In this document: piece by piece, positions 22,725 to 33,181 of the stretch
Numbering within the stretch: position 1 is the stretch's first letter
Layout of the letters: every line of letters begins with the position of its first letter
From: Aporrectodea caliginosa
Taxonomy: Eukaryota > Annelida > Clitellata > Crassiclitellata > Lumbricidae
Length of the DNA stretch: 64,000 nucleotides
Direction of reading: 5' to 3'
NCBI GenBank assembly: GCA_020284085.1
Contig: JACEVL010000057.1
Span: 733,204-797,203 of the forward strand
Notes under the pieces: model-generated
The model's database searches: none
What the model saw: only the letters and a program-made list of their open reading frames with translations
What the model was told of the DNA's origin: nothing
Translations under genes and position numbers: made by a program

Positions 22725-23587
22725 CTTCGACTGAGTTGTTCGTTTTTGGGATGTCCTCTGTTACTTGCGCGTGCACATTCCAAAGCCGAATAGCGAACAT
22801 GGGCGCATCTCGACCTCCTCGTCGCCCCGGCCTGCCGATCCAAGTGTCTTCGAAGTAATTTGTCAATTCCCTTACTTCGGAACATTGTTCTGTGAAGAAA
22901 GGTGACTCCATAAGTTCATCGAAAACAGCGGTAACATCGGCGGTTGGCACAAAAGCCAAGGCAGCCAAGTGCCGCACTCCCAGTGCAAATTCAGCATCCG
23001 CTGAATAACGCTGCTGCAGACCAGAGATTTGCTGCATTCTGCGCCAAATACACTGGCTTAGATGGAACAGGCATCCTTGTTGAACAACGTTCGGGAATAC
23101 AGTCTTGAACGCAAGGATCGCAGCTTGCTCAAAGTCGGTCATTACTGTCGCTGGATTTAAGCCAGGGTGAGAGTCCTTTATCGCCGTGAGAACTTTCACA
23201 TACGTACTGGTACTTCTGTCGTTCATGAGTATGTATACCAAAGAAATGACGACTTTGTTTGCAAGGACATGAATGGTATATATCTGTTGAAACAGTGGTG
23301 GAGCAGTTTTAAACGTACCGTCGGCGTACCAGTTCGAACTTTGAGCGAGTAACTCCATGTTGCGTCCTGTTGAAAAAACCAGGAATCGCGTCTGCCCAGG
23401 TCCGCTGTCGTGCAAGAGAAAATTGTCGCCTTTTGCCGTTTTCGTATACTCGACTGGAAGGTTCAATTCAGACAAGCTTAGTGGGTTAGGCAAAGGTGCC
23501 TGATACTTGTGTCTAACGCGTCTTATTCTCTGTTTTAAGTTAACGGTAGTTGGCAACTTACCGGTGACTCCAGCTCCGACACCAGTT
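22725..23587 (-). CDS. MULE transposase, central DDE exon (3' part of interrupted frame)
   Basis: This carries the MULE/Mutator-type catalytic core. The first Asp is in WYADGTFKTAPPLF, the second in VMTDFEQAAILAF, followed by GCLFHLSQC, and the final Glu is in NNSVEG at the exon end. It directly continues the FLYWCH segment at 26880-26581 once the 2993 bp guest and one AGTT copy are discounted. The combined three-segment frame would be 471 codons with no stop, the usual size for these proteins. The guest element now separates the DNA-binding finger from the catalytic domain. Confidence 0.85.
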
Positions 23588-23862
23588 CGTGGCAACTCTT
23601 CATAAACATCGTATGTCCATAAAAGTTAATTCTGAGATAAACACAAAAAACTGTTTATTTTTTAAATTTATTAATACATATGCAAAATATTACATAGCAT
23701 CATTCAGAAACATATCAGAAGTCTAAATTAAAACTGTAAATTAATTAATTCACATCACACTGTGAATTATATCAAATTTTGGTTTATACGATATTTTTTC
23801 GGACATTTATGCATTTTACGTGCTAGTGCAAATTATCATATAGTTCATTCCCAACAGTTTTA

Positions 23863-25848
23863 TTAAATAAGTTGCTCAAAGAAGTTGTGGTGAGCTTGTG
23901 GGATTACAGTTTTGCAAAGTTCTTTCAAATCAGCCAGTTTAGGTTTAGGGATAGTCAACTTTTTAGAGTACTTCTGAACTGGTGGCATCATTTTGTCAAG
24001 CCCACGTACTTGTAACGGTTGTACAGGGGTTGCATGAGTAAGGCTGTAAAAAATACCGTCCTGAGTAAACAGTAAGTGTTTAATATCAGTAACACATGGG
24101 TCCCCTACCCTTTTCCCAGGTCTAATTGAAGGGATTGGGTTTGGAAATGTCTTCTAGAATGTATGATCAATTGAATTGACAATGAAAGGTTTCCTTCTTC
24201 TAGCAGCCTTCATGACTGCCATCCAATCTTGCGGAGTAAACAATTCAAGTTTACAACTTGCTGTTTCTATTGAGGAATGCATTGCATCAACCTCCATCTG
24301 AGTGTGTCCTCTGCATAAATACTTTTGATGCACCTCTTTCAGATTTGCCTTTTCACCACTGCGCAATAAATGAAATATTGCAGAAGCAAGAACGGCGTTT
24401 CTATTTTGATATGCGCAGCCATCTGATCATATAATCACGGATTCGACCGTCTCTGGAACGGTCCTTAGGTAATGAACTATTAGGCTTGCAAACTCTTCGG
24501 CATCTAAGGCACCTTCACCTTCATGCCAAACATTACATGAGCCATCCCCACTTGCAACATCATATGTAGTGAAATTATGCAAAGCCAGCTTCCGTTTATA
24601 GTAAACTGCGGATGCGAATGTTTTGGGGCAGAGCAAAACTTGCTGCAGATCTACTGTAATCACTCGCATTGTATCACGGTGCGACTTGCCCAGCATCTTA
24701 TCTACATCTTTGCACATTCTAGCGCGTTCTTTGTCTTCTACATGACTATCATAATCAGCTTGATTAACCACATTATCTTTATATGAAATGCAGAAGTCAC
24801 ATTGATCTTTACGGGGATGGAAAAAAGAACGGTTCAAAGTTTTGAAAATGCAAGTGAAGACTTTCTTAGAACATGGTTTACGCTTAGCTACATTACACTC
24901 TTCTTTATAAAGATCATACATTTTGGCGACACTAAGGCCTGGTTCCAGATAAAGGAGTTTGGAGTCTTTCCTGCAATAATGTGAAGGAATTGTTGGAAAC
25001 TTCTCTATAAAGCTTGTAATGCATAAGCGATCAGCAGGCGGTGTAGCATTTGGGGGAACTCGCTTCGAATGACCATGTGGAGAAGAAAAAATGGTTCCAG
25101 AATTGTTGACTTTACGTACTGCCAGCCGGACAAACATCTCGCCAACACATAGGGTGCCTAAAAAGAACTGCTTACATACTTGGATTTTCTTTCCAACAAC
25201 TGGAAGATAATACTTAATGGTTTTCCCCCTGCGACTTACAACATTCTGCGTTCTCTTACGAGAAGCATTGCATGTCTCTGTGTGGGAAATTACAAAATCT
25301 CTCTTTCTTTCCCAGGTAACCTGCCAATAATCATCGAAAACTTCTTTGCGGTTTTCATCGGACATTTTACTACGACAGCATTTACAGTTTATTGGCTTCA
25401 TTTGCCTTTTGTTCCCATGCAATCTCTTGTTGGCTGCAATATTTCGCTTCCATTTCTGAGGGTTACCCTGCCCTTTTTTAGCAATTTTTCTCGACATTGA
25501 TAGGGAACATTCATCAATAATATTGTCATTATTTTGATCCGCAACACAAGCAACAAGACTGGGTGCAGTAGCATCGACAACAGGCAGTAGAGAAGCCGGT
25601 TGACCGTCTATGAACATTGGCTCAATTGAAGCATCGACAACAGGCAGTAGAGAAGCCGGTTGACCGTCTATGAACATTGGCTCAATTGAAGCATCGACAA
25701 CAGGCAGTAGAGAAGCCGGTTGACCGTCTGCGAACATTGGCTTAATTGAAGCATCGACAACAGGCAGTAGATCACCATTCGGAAGCCACGAAGCATCAGC
25801 TGGGTCACTGTCTTCGGATAAGGAACCTTGATCGTCACTGCTCGACAT
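23863..25848 (-). pseudogene. Nested-element transposase with two in-frame stops
   Basis: The frame starts MSSSDDQGSLSEDSDP. It has four 20-residue repeats (LLPVVDAS.EPMF.DGQPAS), a cysteine/histidine region (INCKCCRSKM, then SHTETCNASRKR) and a conserved YYLPVVGKKIQVCKQFFLG block. Candidate catalytic acids are Asp in ITVDLQQVLL, Asp in SDGCAYQNRN, and Glu/Asp in GHTQMEVDAMHSSIE. A TGA interrupts just before SDGC (24427-24429) and a TAG follows DHTF (24154-24156). The same frame then continues through PSIRPGKRVGDPCV to TAA at 23863-23865. About 660 codons in all. Two nonsense codons and no frameshift suggest recent inactivation. Confidence 0.75.
25569..25770. repeat. 60-bp coding tandem repeat, four copies
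   Basis: GCATCGACAACAGGCAGTAG recurs every 60 bp (last copy partial). It encodes the 20-residue repeats near the N-terminus of the nested transposase. Copies two and three are almost identical, indicating recent expansion. Confidence 0.95.
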
Positions 25849-26580
25849 ATCAGCTACAACAAGATAGTCATGAAATTCACGTCATTATTATAATTAATTA
25901 TATAGTATTTAATAGTAAATATTGATTTCTTTTCATTAAGCTAGGCCTACCACTGTAATGTCTTGACAGTGTACAGTCGTCGATCTCGTTTACTGTGACT
26001 TACCACCCCGTCCCCTCGTCAACACTAAACGCCCAACAATTATAGTCTGCCTGCAATTTAGCTAAAAATAACATGTTCACAGCCTCATTTTCCTCTGGCA
26101 AAATTACTTTATTATCCTGTGCGACAGTACTGTTGGCTGTATTATAACTGTTATCTAAATACTTGTATCATCGCCCAACATTTTTTTAAAGCAAATTTAC
26201 AATGCTAAATAATGTCAAATAATAGTCTTACTCACCAATTAGCGACAATACTTCCTCTCCTTTAAACGTTTTCTTTCTGTTCGGTCTGAAATTGTACGCC
26301 ATTATTTAACTAAGCTAGCTTTTAATCGTTAAAAAATAGCGCGTGTTAGCCGTACGATTGGTCTCAGCAATGACTATTTGGATGTACGATATTTTGCAAG
26401 GCGCAATCCGAGCCTTGGTCTGATAGGATAATTTGCGTCATGTGATATAACTCTGTATTCCTATTCGCTATGGATATAGGGTTTTTGCTGGACATGAAGG
26501 ATGTTTTAACACGTCGAATGACACTAACAGTCTAATATAGGCCAAAAGTGGATATACGATGTTTATGAAGAGTTGCCACG

Positions 26581-26880
26581 AGTTGCTGCAATTGCAACGA
26601 TATTGTGTGTTGCTTCCGTGGTGGTTTGCGCCCGTTCTTTCATATCACCTACAACTCTTCTTGCACCGATCTCGGCTGAACTTGGTACATGGTTATGCTC
26701 ACATGGCGACTTTCTTACGACGTCGTCTTCTGTAATGCACCGAGCCAAGCATTTCGTATCGCGATATTCGGAATATTTCCAGTAAATTTTGTTATTTGCA
26801 CTTTTCTCTTTGTTAAATGAGTAACCGTCCTGAACCAACATATCCGCACCACGGTTGCTTTTGACGAATTCTAAAGTCAT
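26581..26880 (-). CDS. MULE transposase, N-terminal FLYWCH exon (5' part of interrupted frame)
   Basis: ATG at 26880 starts 100 codons with a FLYWCH-type zinc finger: LEFVKSNRGADMLVQDGYSF, IYWKYSEYRDTKC, then CEHNHVPSS. The usual first zinc ligand in the YWxC motif is Tyr here (YWKY), so metal binding may be impaired. FLYWCH domains bind the element ends in this transposase group. The exon ends at the AACT (minus strand) target site, beyond which the nested element adds a short out-of-family tail and a stop. Confidence 0.8.
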
Positions 26881-27009
26881 TATTATCTTTATTTTATGAA
26901 ACCACTATAATGCTTAGACAAGACTTCACTTTAAAATGCGTTCAACAACTGTGAAACTGACCTTTATAAACCTGTAAGCCTACCTTGTTTGCCTTTCCCT
27001 CTGGGATTA

Positions 27010-27375
27010 GGGCCGTTGGATATGTTTTTCCACGCTTTGTAAAATTTCGCACCTTCCTCACACATTCCTTTTGACCTGTTCAGTTGCGGTCTATTGACTT
27101 CGACCTTTTCATCGTTCCGATGTATTGACAGATTTCGCACCTTTCGTCTTACAGTCCGTTAGGCCTATACAATCTCCTTGATTTATTGGCTAATTAATTT
27201 TGTTTTTATAGGGCCGTTGGAAATGTTTTTCGACGCTATGTAAAATTTCGTACCTTCCTCACACATTCCTTTTTACCTGTTCAGTTGCGGTCTATTGACT
27301 TCGACCTTTTCATCGTTCCGATGTATTGACAGATTTCGCACCTTTCGTCTTACAGTCCGTTAGGCCTATACAGTA
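27010..27375. repeat. Tandem duplication, about 165 bp, inside the MULE 5' region
   Basis: 27010-27176 and 27211-27375 both run from GGGCCGTTGGA through TTCAGTTGCGGTCTATTGAC to CCGTTAGGCCTATACA with few differences. The duplication lies between the transposase start and the right TIR, where the promoter would lie. Confidence 0.9.
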
Positions 27376-27586
27376 AAATCGTCGGAAACATGCTTCATTT
27401 TGAATGTCGATCTTTTGATTTTCGATCTTTTGATTTTCGACCTTTTGATTGTCGACCAAACGATCATTCGATTTTTTGATTGTCGACCAAACGATCATTC
27501 GACTTTTTGATCGTTCGATGTTTTCGTCGTCGACCAAATGATTTCGACCAAATGATTTCGACCAAATGACTTTCGACCAAATGATA
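27368..27586 (-). repeat. MULE right terminal inverted repeat
   Basis: This is the reverse complement of the left repeat, ending GACTTTCGACCAAATGATA. Identity to the left end is very high along the aligned stretch, arguing for a recent insertion. Confidence 0.93.
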
Positions 27587-27589
27587 GTA

Positions 27590-28900
27590 AACCCAAAATG
27601 CTGAAGCAGTTTGGTTATACTCAAATACCTATGCGAAAATTAGTTCGATACAACAAGTTTATGATAGTGTTGAAAATAATACCATCAGATGGTGAGGAAA
27701 CTGCAACGCCATCGCATTCATGTGTAGGACTGATTGACTCCAACAACGGGGTTAAAAAATAGCGAGGTCAGCCAGCTGTTAATTTGCATTAAAATTATGA
27801 ATAGGTTAAACTATTTTTAACTTATTAACCAAGACGGCGAAAACACAAGTACATTATTACAAAGAGCAAGGTTTCTAAACATGATTGTGAACAAACTATG
27901 AAAATCTATCAATATTAATTAATAATTTCAGTATTAAGCGTACTGGAGACAATACTTAGTACTTCTCTAGATACTTAGTACCTAGTCTACTGACTTACAT
28001 ATATAGCACCGTTATTATAATGCCCAATCAATGGTCACTTAGATAGCATGCTGCAAAGTATGACATACGATTTATCTGTTATCTTGTTCTTATCTCGGCT
28101 AGGACAATAATTTTTGTGATAATGAAATTTTATGGAACTCGGTGAAATTTCTAGAATATTAAAATGTGTTCAGTTAGCACTGTTCTACAGAAGTCCAATA
28201 AAATTTATGTTGTCACGAAACAGCTGTGTGACTAAACATACTTTTCAGTTAGTAGCTGCAATAATTAAAATCTTAGTTCCGAACTAAAGCTGTGGAAGTA
28301 GATTTTATACTGAGGTCCCCATCCACCCATTGGCTAAAATGACTTAAAATGCCTAGATTCGTGCTCATTTAGTGATTTTGAAAAATTTTCCCATAAATTA
28401 TCATATATAATTCGGACCTTGAGAGTCCAGTACGTTGCGCCACCTATCCGCTGTTTCAAGAACTAAATATATACTGATGGCGGGTGGTCTATGGGCTCAC
28501 ACGTTTTCGTTAACAGTGTATATATTATACTGAACGCGAGTGTTTGGTTTATGAGGTCTTGACCTGTCCTCGTACATTAGTGCAAATTGCCTTTGACCAG
28601 TAGGGTCTAATCTATAACCATTTTAGCCACTTTTAGTGACATAAGCTTACCTAATAATCAATTAAGCTTTCTTATTTCAAATTTTAATTTTTGCTACTAG
28701 CCTTTTGTAGATATGCATGAGTGGATTATTATGTCAAAATGCAGCATTTACTCATGCTTTTCGAACATTCTGGACATTATTAAGGACCATAGAAGTAACA
28801 CGGTAATAACGATGCTACATAATTTTATTTAAATTCTCGTGGTAGGGCCTACAATTAAAATTCGCTAAGCATACAAGAATTGTTTTGTTATAAAATATAG
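27590..28900. other. Unannotated AT-rich DNA
   Basis: No ORF, repeat family or exon was recognised. The rest of the truncated gypsy element is not here. Confidence 0.4.
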
Positions 28901-28906
28901 GTTATT

Positions 28907-29273
28907 GTCAGGAGGCCAACATAGAGTGAGCAACAGTAATCAAGTCGGACTGTGATAAAAGAGTGGATGAGTGTAGCGGTGGAGTCTGAAGTAAGTGATG
29001 AGCAATAGTGCTGAACTGGCGTAACTGATAGTATGAATCACGGCAGAGGCGGTTTATATGATGGGCAAAGGTTAACTCTTGGTCCAGTGTAACTCTAAGG
29101 TCACGGACAACAGAGGAAAAGACAAATTGAGGGACGTCTGCAGCAATGGTAGAAAGGTCTAGCTTTGCAAGCTGCTGCCGAGTGCCCAGCCAGATAAATT
29201 GGGTTTTTGATGGATTGAGGCGCAGGCGGTTCGTTGATATCCAGGCCTCCAGGGTACCCATAGCCAGGCTCAT
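28907..29273 (-). mobile_element. LINE reverse transcriptase fragment
   Basis: The minus strand reads LEAWISTNRLRLNPSKTQFI and VVRDLRVTLDQELTFAHHIN. It is homologous in order to the better copy at 41842-42669 (SNRLSLNASKTQFIGFGTPQ; VRDLGVTLDSSLTFTDHI). It stops shortly after YYQLRQF and is a short dead remnant. Confidence 0.75.
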
Positions 29274-29489
29274 TGCTCGAACAGCAGCAGTGGCGTTAGT
29301 AGCAAGGCATTGCAGGTAGGCCTGAACATCTATTACTTCTACGATAAATCGATTTTTTGACCTTGTAACTATTAAAATCGATACTTCACTTTTTATTGTA
29401 CCTTACCTATGAGCTGAGATATTAAAAATATCTTTGGGGTAAAAAATTACCCCTCTCCGTCCTCCGCGTATCGTAAAATGTCTTCGTCC

Positions 29490-29905
29490 TGCGAAGGTTA
29501 ATATGGAAGCTGGATTGATGAAAGAAATTGTTTCTCTAAATGGAAGTGGGATTGATAAAACATTTCTGTGTTCAAAACTGAAGTTGGATTGATCGAAATA
29601 ATTGATCCCGTAAATTGAAGCTGGACGGATTAAATTAAGTTTTCGATTCAATAGAAGCTTGATTGATGAAAATAACTGTTTCCGTAATTAGAAACTGGAT
29701 CCATGAGAATATATATATTTCCTTAAATAGAAGTCTCCATTGACTAAAAATATTTCTCTCGTCAAATAGAAGTTGGATAGATAAAAGTATTTTTTTAAAT
29801 TAAATGGAAGTTGGATTGATGATAGGTAGACTGCTTACTTACCAACGTCAAGTACGGCATTGAAGGCATTAGAATAATTTAACAACGTAAGCTACGACTT
29901 TACCC
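29490..29905 (-). mobile_element. Truncated copy of the foldback element at 30475
   Basis: About eight tandem units of roughly 48 bp (GGAAGCTGGATTGATGA with variants) end in GTAGACTGCTTACTTACCAA and a degenerate terminal sequence (AATAATTTAACAACGTAAGC). All of these occur in opposite orientation in the complete element at 30475-30965. The left terminus is not found. Confidence 0.65.
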
Positions 29906-29949
29906 TCATTCCATTGATGATTGCGATGGTGACCGCGCCTGTAAGAAAT

Positions 29950-30020
29950 TATGAGGATGATGATGATGACGACAATGAAGATGATGATGACTACGACGAC
30001 GATGATGGTGATGTTGATGA
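29950..30020. repeat. (GAT)n/(GAC)n simple repeat
   Basis: An imperfect trinucleotide run between the two foldback copies. Confidence 0.85.
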
Positions 30021-30466
30021 TTCCAGCCGTTGGACTAGTAGTCATTATTTTAGTCAATGTATTGAAATGACGTAATAAACAGCGCGTCATAAAATAAAAT
30101 CACGATCAAAGTAACAAACGAAAATCAACAACATCTCATCTCAGAAACCGCAGGTAGGCTATGCGTTTCGTTTTAAATGTTATATCTTGTAATACAGCAA
30201 TGGATGCAGCATTCATTTCTGAACAGAATGGTATATTTAGTTGTACATTATGTGAATGCACCTCGAAATTATATAATTTTTAACAACGGAACCGATAATT
30301 GGCGATATTTTAGATCATTGCGTACATCTTGTAGCCTACTCTACTGGTTGGATAAACAAATATAAGATTACGTGTGTTTTGAAACTGATCTATGTATCCA
30401 AGAACATTATAAATATAATAAGGCTTCATTTGTAACAATAGCCTACAAACTAGTCCATAGTTGTAG

Positions 30467-30973
30467 CGAAATCTGGTAATCCCGTAGTTTAGGTTGGTAA
30501 ATTATTTGAATGTCTTAACTGCCGTACTTCACGTTGGTAAGTAAGCAGTCTACATATGTCCATGATAACTATCATCAATCCCGCTTTCATTTCACGAAGA
30601 ATTTTTTTTAATCAATCCAGCTTCCATTTAATGAACAAAATTACCCAACTTCTATTTAACCAAAGAAATATTTTTCATCAATCGAACTTTTATTTAAGCA
30701 AAGAGCTATTTTCATGGGTCCAGCTTCTACTTACTGAAACAATTATGTTCATCATTCCGGCTTCTATTGCTTCAAAAACTTCGTTTTATCAATCCAGCTT
30801 CTATTTACGGTAAAAATTATTTTCATCAATCCAACTTCTATTTAAACACAGAAATGGTTTCATCAGTCCCACTTCCATTTAGCGAAACAATTTTTTTCAT
30901 CTATCCAGCTTCCAATTTAATTTGACGATGTAAAATAATTTACCAACCTAAACTACGGGTTTACCCGAAATCT
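30467..30973. mobile_element. 491-bp inverted-repeat element with 8-bp target duplication
   Basis: The element spans 30475-30965. Its ends are 33 bp inverted repeats with one mismatch (GGTAATCCCGTAGTTTAGG on the left, GGTAAACCCGTAGTTTAGG inward from the right). CGAAATCT flanks both sides (30467-30474, 30966-30973). The interior is a tandem array of about 48 bp units (TCAATCCAGCTTCCATTTA type). There is no coding capacity. An extra single unit lies at 31685-31735. Confidence 0.88.
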
Positions 30974-30974
30974 A

Positions 30975-32130
30975 AAGGCATGCAGCTACATCAACATGAA
31001 ACAAGACTTGGTAATAAAGACTTTACGTTAATGTTAACGGCAGTCAAATATGTCGGTGGTCTGTTGAGAGACTGTCTACGGTGGATAAACAATTTGAAAA
31101 AGTGAAGTTTCAGGCTGATAGCAAAATCGTCTTTGAGAAAATAATTGGAAGAATTAGTGGACATAAGATTGATTCGATTAATGTCTGGATCAATGTCTTG
31201 ATCAGGACCAATAAACACGTCGTTCTTAGTGGTCAGAGGGTTACCATAATTATGGTTGGCCAATGGGTGTCTGGGTAGTCAGTAAGGAGGTGGCATCATT
31301 AGGACCAGTGTCATAGAAAGGAAGCATTTAAAAAAAAAATTACAGAATCCCTTAAGGGGCAGGAGTGAAACAAATTAGTTAGGTCACTGACATCGTAAAC
31401 AGTCTTATATTAGTAGTAATCATGTAACTATAACATACTAATAATATTTTCGTTTATTCAAACAATCCGGTTGACAAACCGCAACCGGTTACAGTGTACA
31501 ATTAAGCAATTGAAACAATTCACAAGAACACAAATGACAGAAGACATAAATCTTAACCACTAACAGAACAGACAGCCTGCAATACACGGCGCCTAATAGC
31601 AGCCTACAAAGCATATCCACCCTACGGGACTCGAACTCGGTACCTCTCGCTCTCTACGCCATATGTTATCCAATGCACACAGTTATTTTCATCAATCCCG
31701 CTTCCATTTCATGAAAGAAATATTTTCATCAATATGATGACAACATAATAAAACCCGCTATTCGGAAATGAGAATTTCTAAAATAATTAATCCCGCTAAA
31801 ACGATAGATTACCGAGCTTAATAATACTCAAAAATCTGGAAATGTGCAACATAGAGTCGTATAATTTTCAAAATATCTCTACCGCTAAACAAGCTACAAA
31901 CTAGAGTTTCGGAGGACATAGAGCTCTGAAAAAAGATCTTTCGAATGCTACCAATAACTCAAAAATCTTATATAGTGGACGTAGAGCCTTATAATTCTCA
32001 GCCCTCGAATGAACTAATGCTTGTCTCGTCATAATAATATAAGACTAGACAATAACAATTATTTCCGTATATTTCCGTGTACAGTTTCTATAAGGTGTCA
32101 TAGAATCTATACTATAGGCATAATTTATTA
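30975..32130. other. Non-coding DNA with LINE 3' and SINE-like debris
   Basis: 31450-31510 (CGTTTATTCAAACAATCCGG, then GACAAACCGCAACCGG) resembles 40370-40420 and looks like a LINE 3' end on the minus strand. At about 31595-31690 the minus strand has GAGTTCGAGTCCCGTAGGG, a polymerase III B-box-like sequence. No gene was seen. Confidence 0.4.
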
Positions 32131-32173
32131 AATATTGTCAATCTGTTTTGTATATTTCAGTCTGACGCCAAAA

Positions 32174-32401
32174 ATGGAATACAAAGACCCTGAAATCGAC
32201 ATGCTTGTCAAGTTAATGGGGATGGTTCTCCTAATGACTCTGCTCCCAATGCTTTATTGGATTCTTCAGGGGTGCATCCACGACAACATAACCTTCTGGA
32301 ATGCCTGCCTGGATATGTTTCTACTTAGTGTATTCTACGGATGCCTGTACCTGGTTCTTCAATCCTTCATTGTCACCTTGGTCCTTCTATTGGAATATTA
32401 A
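32174..32401 (+). CDS. Small multi-pass membrane protein or membrane exon
   Basis: A TATATTTCAG acceptor at 32151-32160 precedes an open frame with ATG at 32174 (MEYKDPEIDMLVKLMG) and a stop at 32399-32401. The roughly 75 residues hold two to three hydrophobic helices (LMGMVLLMTLLPMLYWIL; NACLDMFLLSVFYGCLYLVL; SFIVTLVLLLEY). I do not recognise the family. It could be the last exon of a gene starting further left, or a short independent gene. It lies 0.8 kb upstream of the propeller array on the same strand. A poly-C run follows the stop. Confidence 0.4.
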   Translation: MEYKDPEIDMLVKLMGMVLLMTLLPMLYWILQGCIHDNITFWNACLDMFLLSVFYGCLYLVLQSFIVTLVLLLEY

Positions 32402-32404
32402 CAC

Positions 32405-33180
32405 CCCCCCCCCAGGTAAAACTATATATTAACCTCATCAGTCAACAGCCCCCACGACACGGCATTTAATTACTATCTTCAATAATGTGTAAGATGCTGA
32501 AACTTCTAATTACTCGACGTTGCTCCTCAATGAGCAATCAATCAATTAACTTTATTGTTCAACGCAGTAGATCAGTTACACAGTAATGCACATAAAGAAG
32601 AGTTTACATTCCAGCAACAATGGGTTAACCCAAAGGAACATAAGTCGTCCTAATGCGATCATACGTCAAATGATCAATTCATTACAGTAGCTGTTTATTT
32701 TATAAAAAAAATAATGTCTTTATTCCTTAAGCCTAAATATTATTGACGTAGTTGTAATACATGTAAATCATCGTTAATTCTGCAGCGAACGCAGCACAAC
32801 CGATTATAATATACTGAACACATCACTCCATACAATAAGACAAAACGATAAGTTGTACACGATTGGTTGCAACCTGAGGGTAACCTCTAATTCAGTGTGG
32901 ATATAAGATACATCTTCAACCTGCTTCTGAACCGATATTAGACAGCGCTCGTGATAAGCTGGTGCCCAGCGCTCAGAAGTTTGGAGTTTAAGAATGAGTG
33001 CTATATAACGAGAGTTCGTAAACAGTCAATTAGTTCAGACAAGATAAGGTCTGGACAACTTGAAGCATCTCGTTCTTCAATCTTTTATTATTTTTATTGT
33101 AGCAGCAGAAAACATCAGTTTTACTGGACTATAAGAAAAAAAGATAAGAAAAAAACTGAATAAAAATGTAACTAATAACA
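32405..33180. other. Non-coding DNA with LINE 3' tail and dispersed repeat
   Basis: 32528-32640 (AATCAATCAATTAACTTTAT onward) looks like a minus-strand LINE 3' end. 32945-32995 is another copy of the GATAAGCTGGTGCCC dispersed repeat (plus strand). No exon is evident. Confidence 0.45.
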
Positions 33181-33181
33181 T

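Larger units (their letters stand above)
23584..26584 (-). mobile_element. Nested DNA transposon (2993 bp), possibly Sola2-like
   Basis: The element covers 23588-26580. The ends are inverted repeats of 32 bp with one mismatch, beginning CGTGGCAACTCTTCATAAAC. AGTT is present on both sides (23584-23587 and 26581-26584), a 4 bp target duplication. It carries one long minus-strand gene (25848-23863). A 4 bp duplication and an RNase-H-like DDE-type protein fit Sola2 or a related superfamily, but I cannot confirm the family. It sits inside the MULE transposase gene. Confidence 0.88.
21765..27586 (-). mobile_element. MULE-type DNA transposon with long motif-repeat TIRs
   Basis: Terminal inverted repeats span about 21765-21990 and 27368-27586. 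They are nearly identical and built of short repeats (CATTTGGTCGAAA; ATGATCGTTTGGTCGACAAT; ATCAAAAGATCGA). The element encodes a FLYWCH-MULE transposase on the minus strand in three segments and has been entered by a second transposon (23588-26580). Without the guest it is about 2.8 kb. The flanking 9-mers (left ACTGGTATC, right TAAACCCAA) do not match, so no target duplication is visible, and the gypsy element on the left does not resume on the right. Confidence 0.85.
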
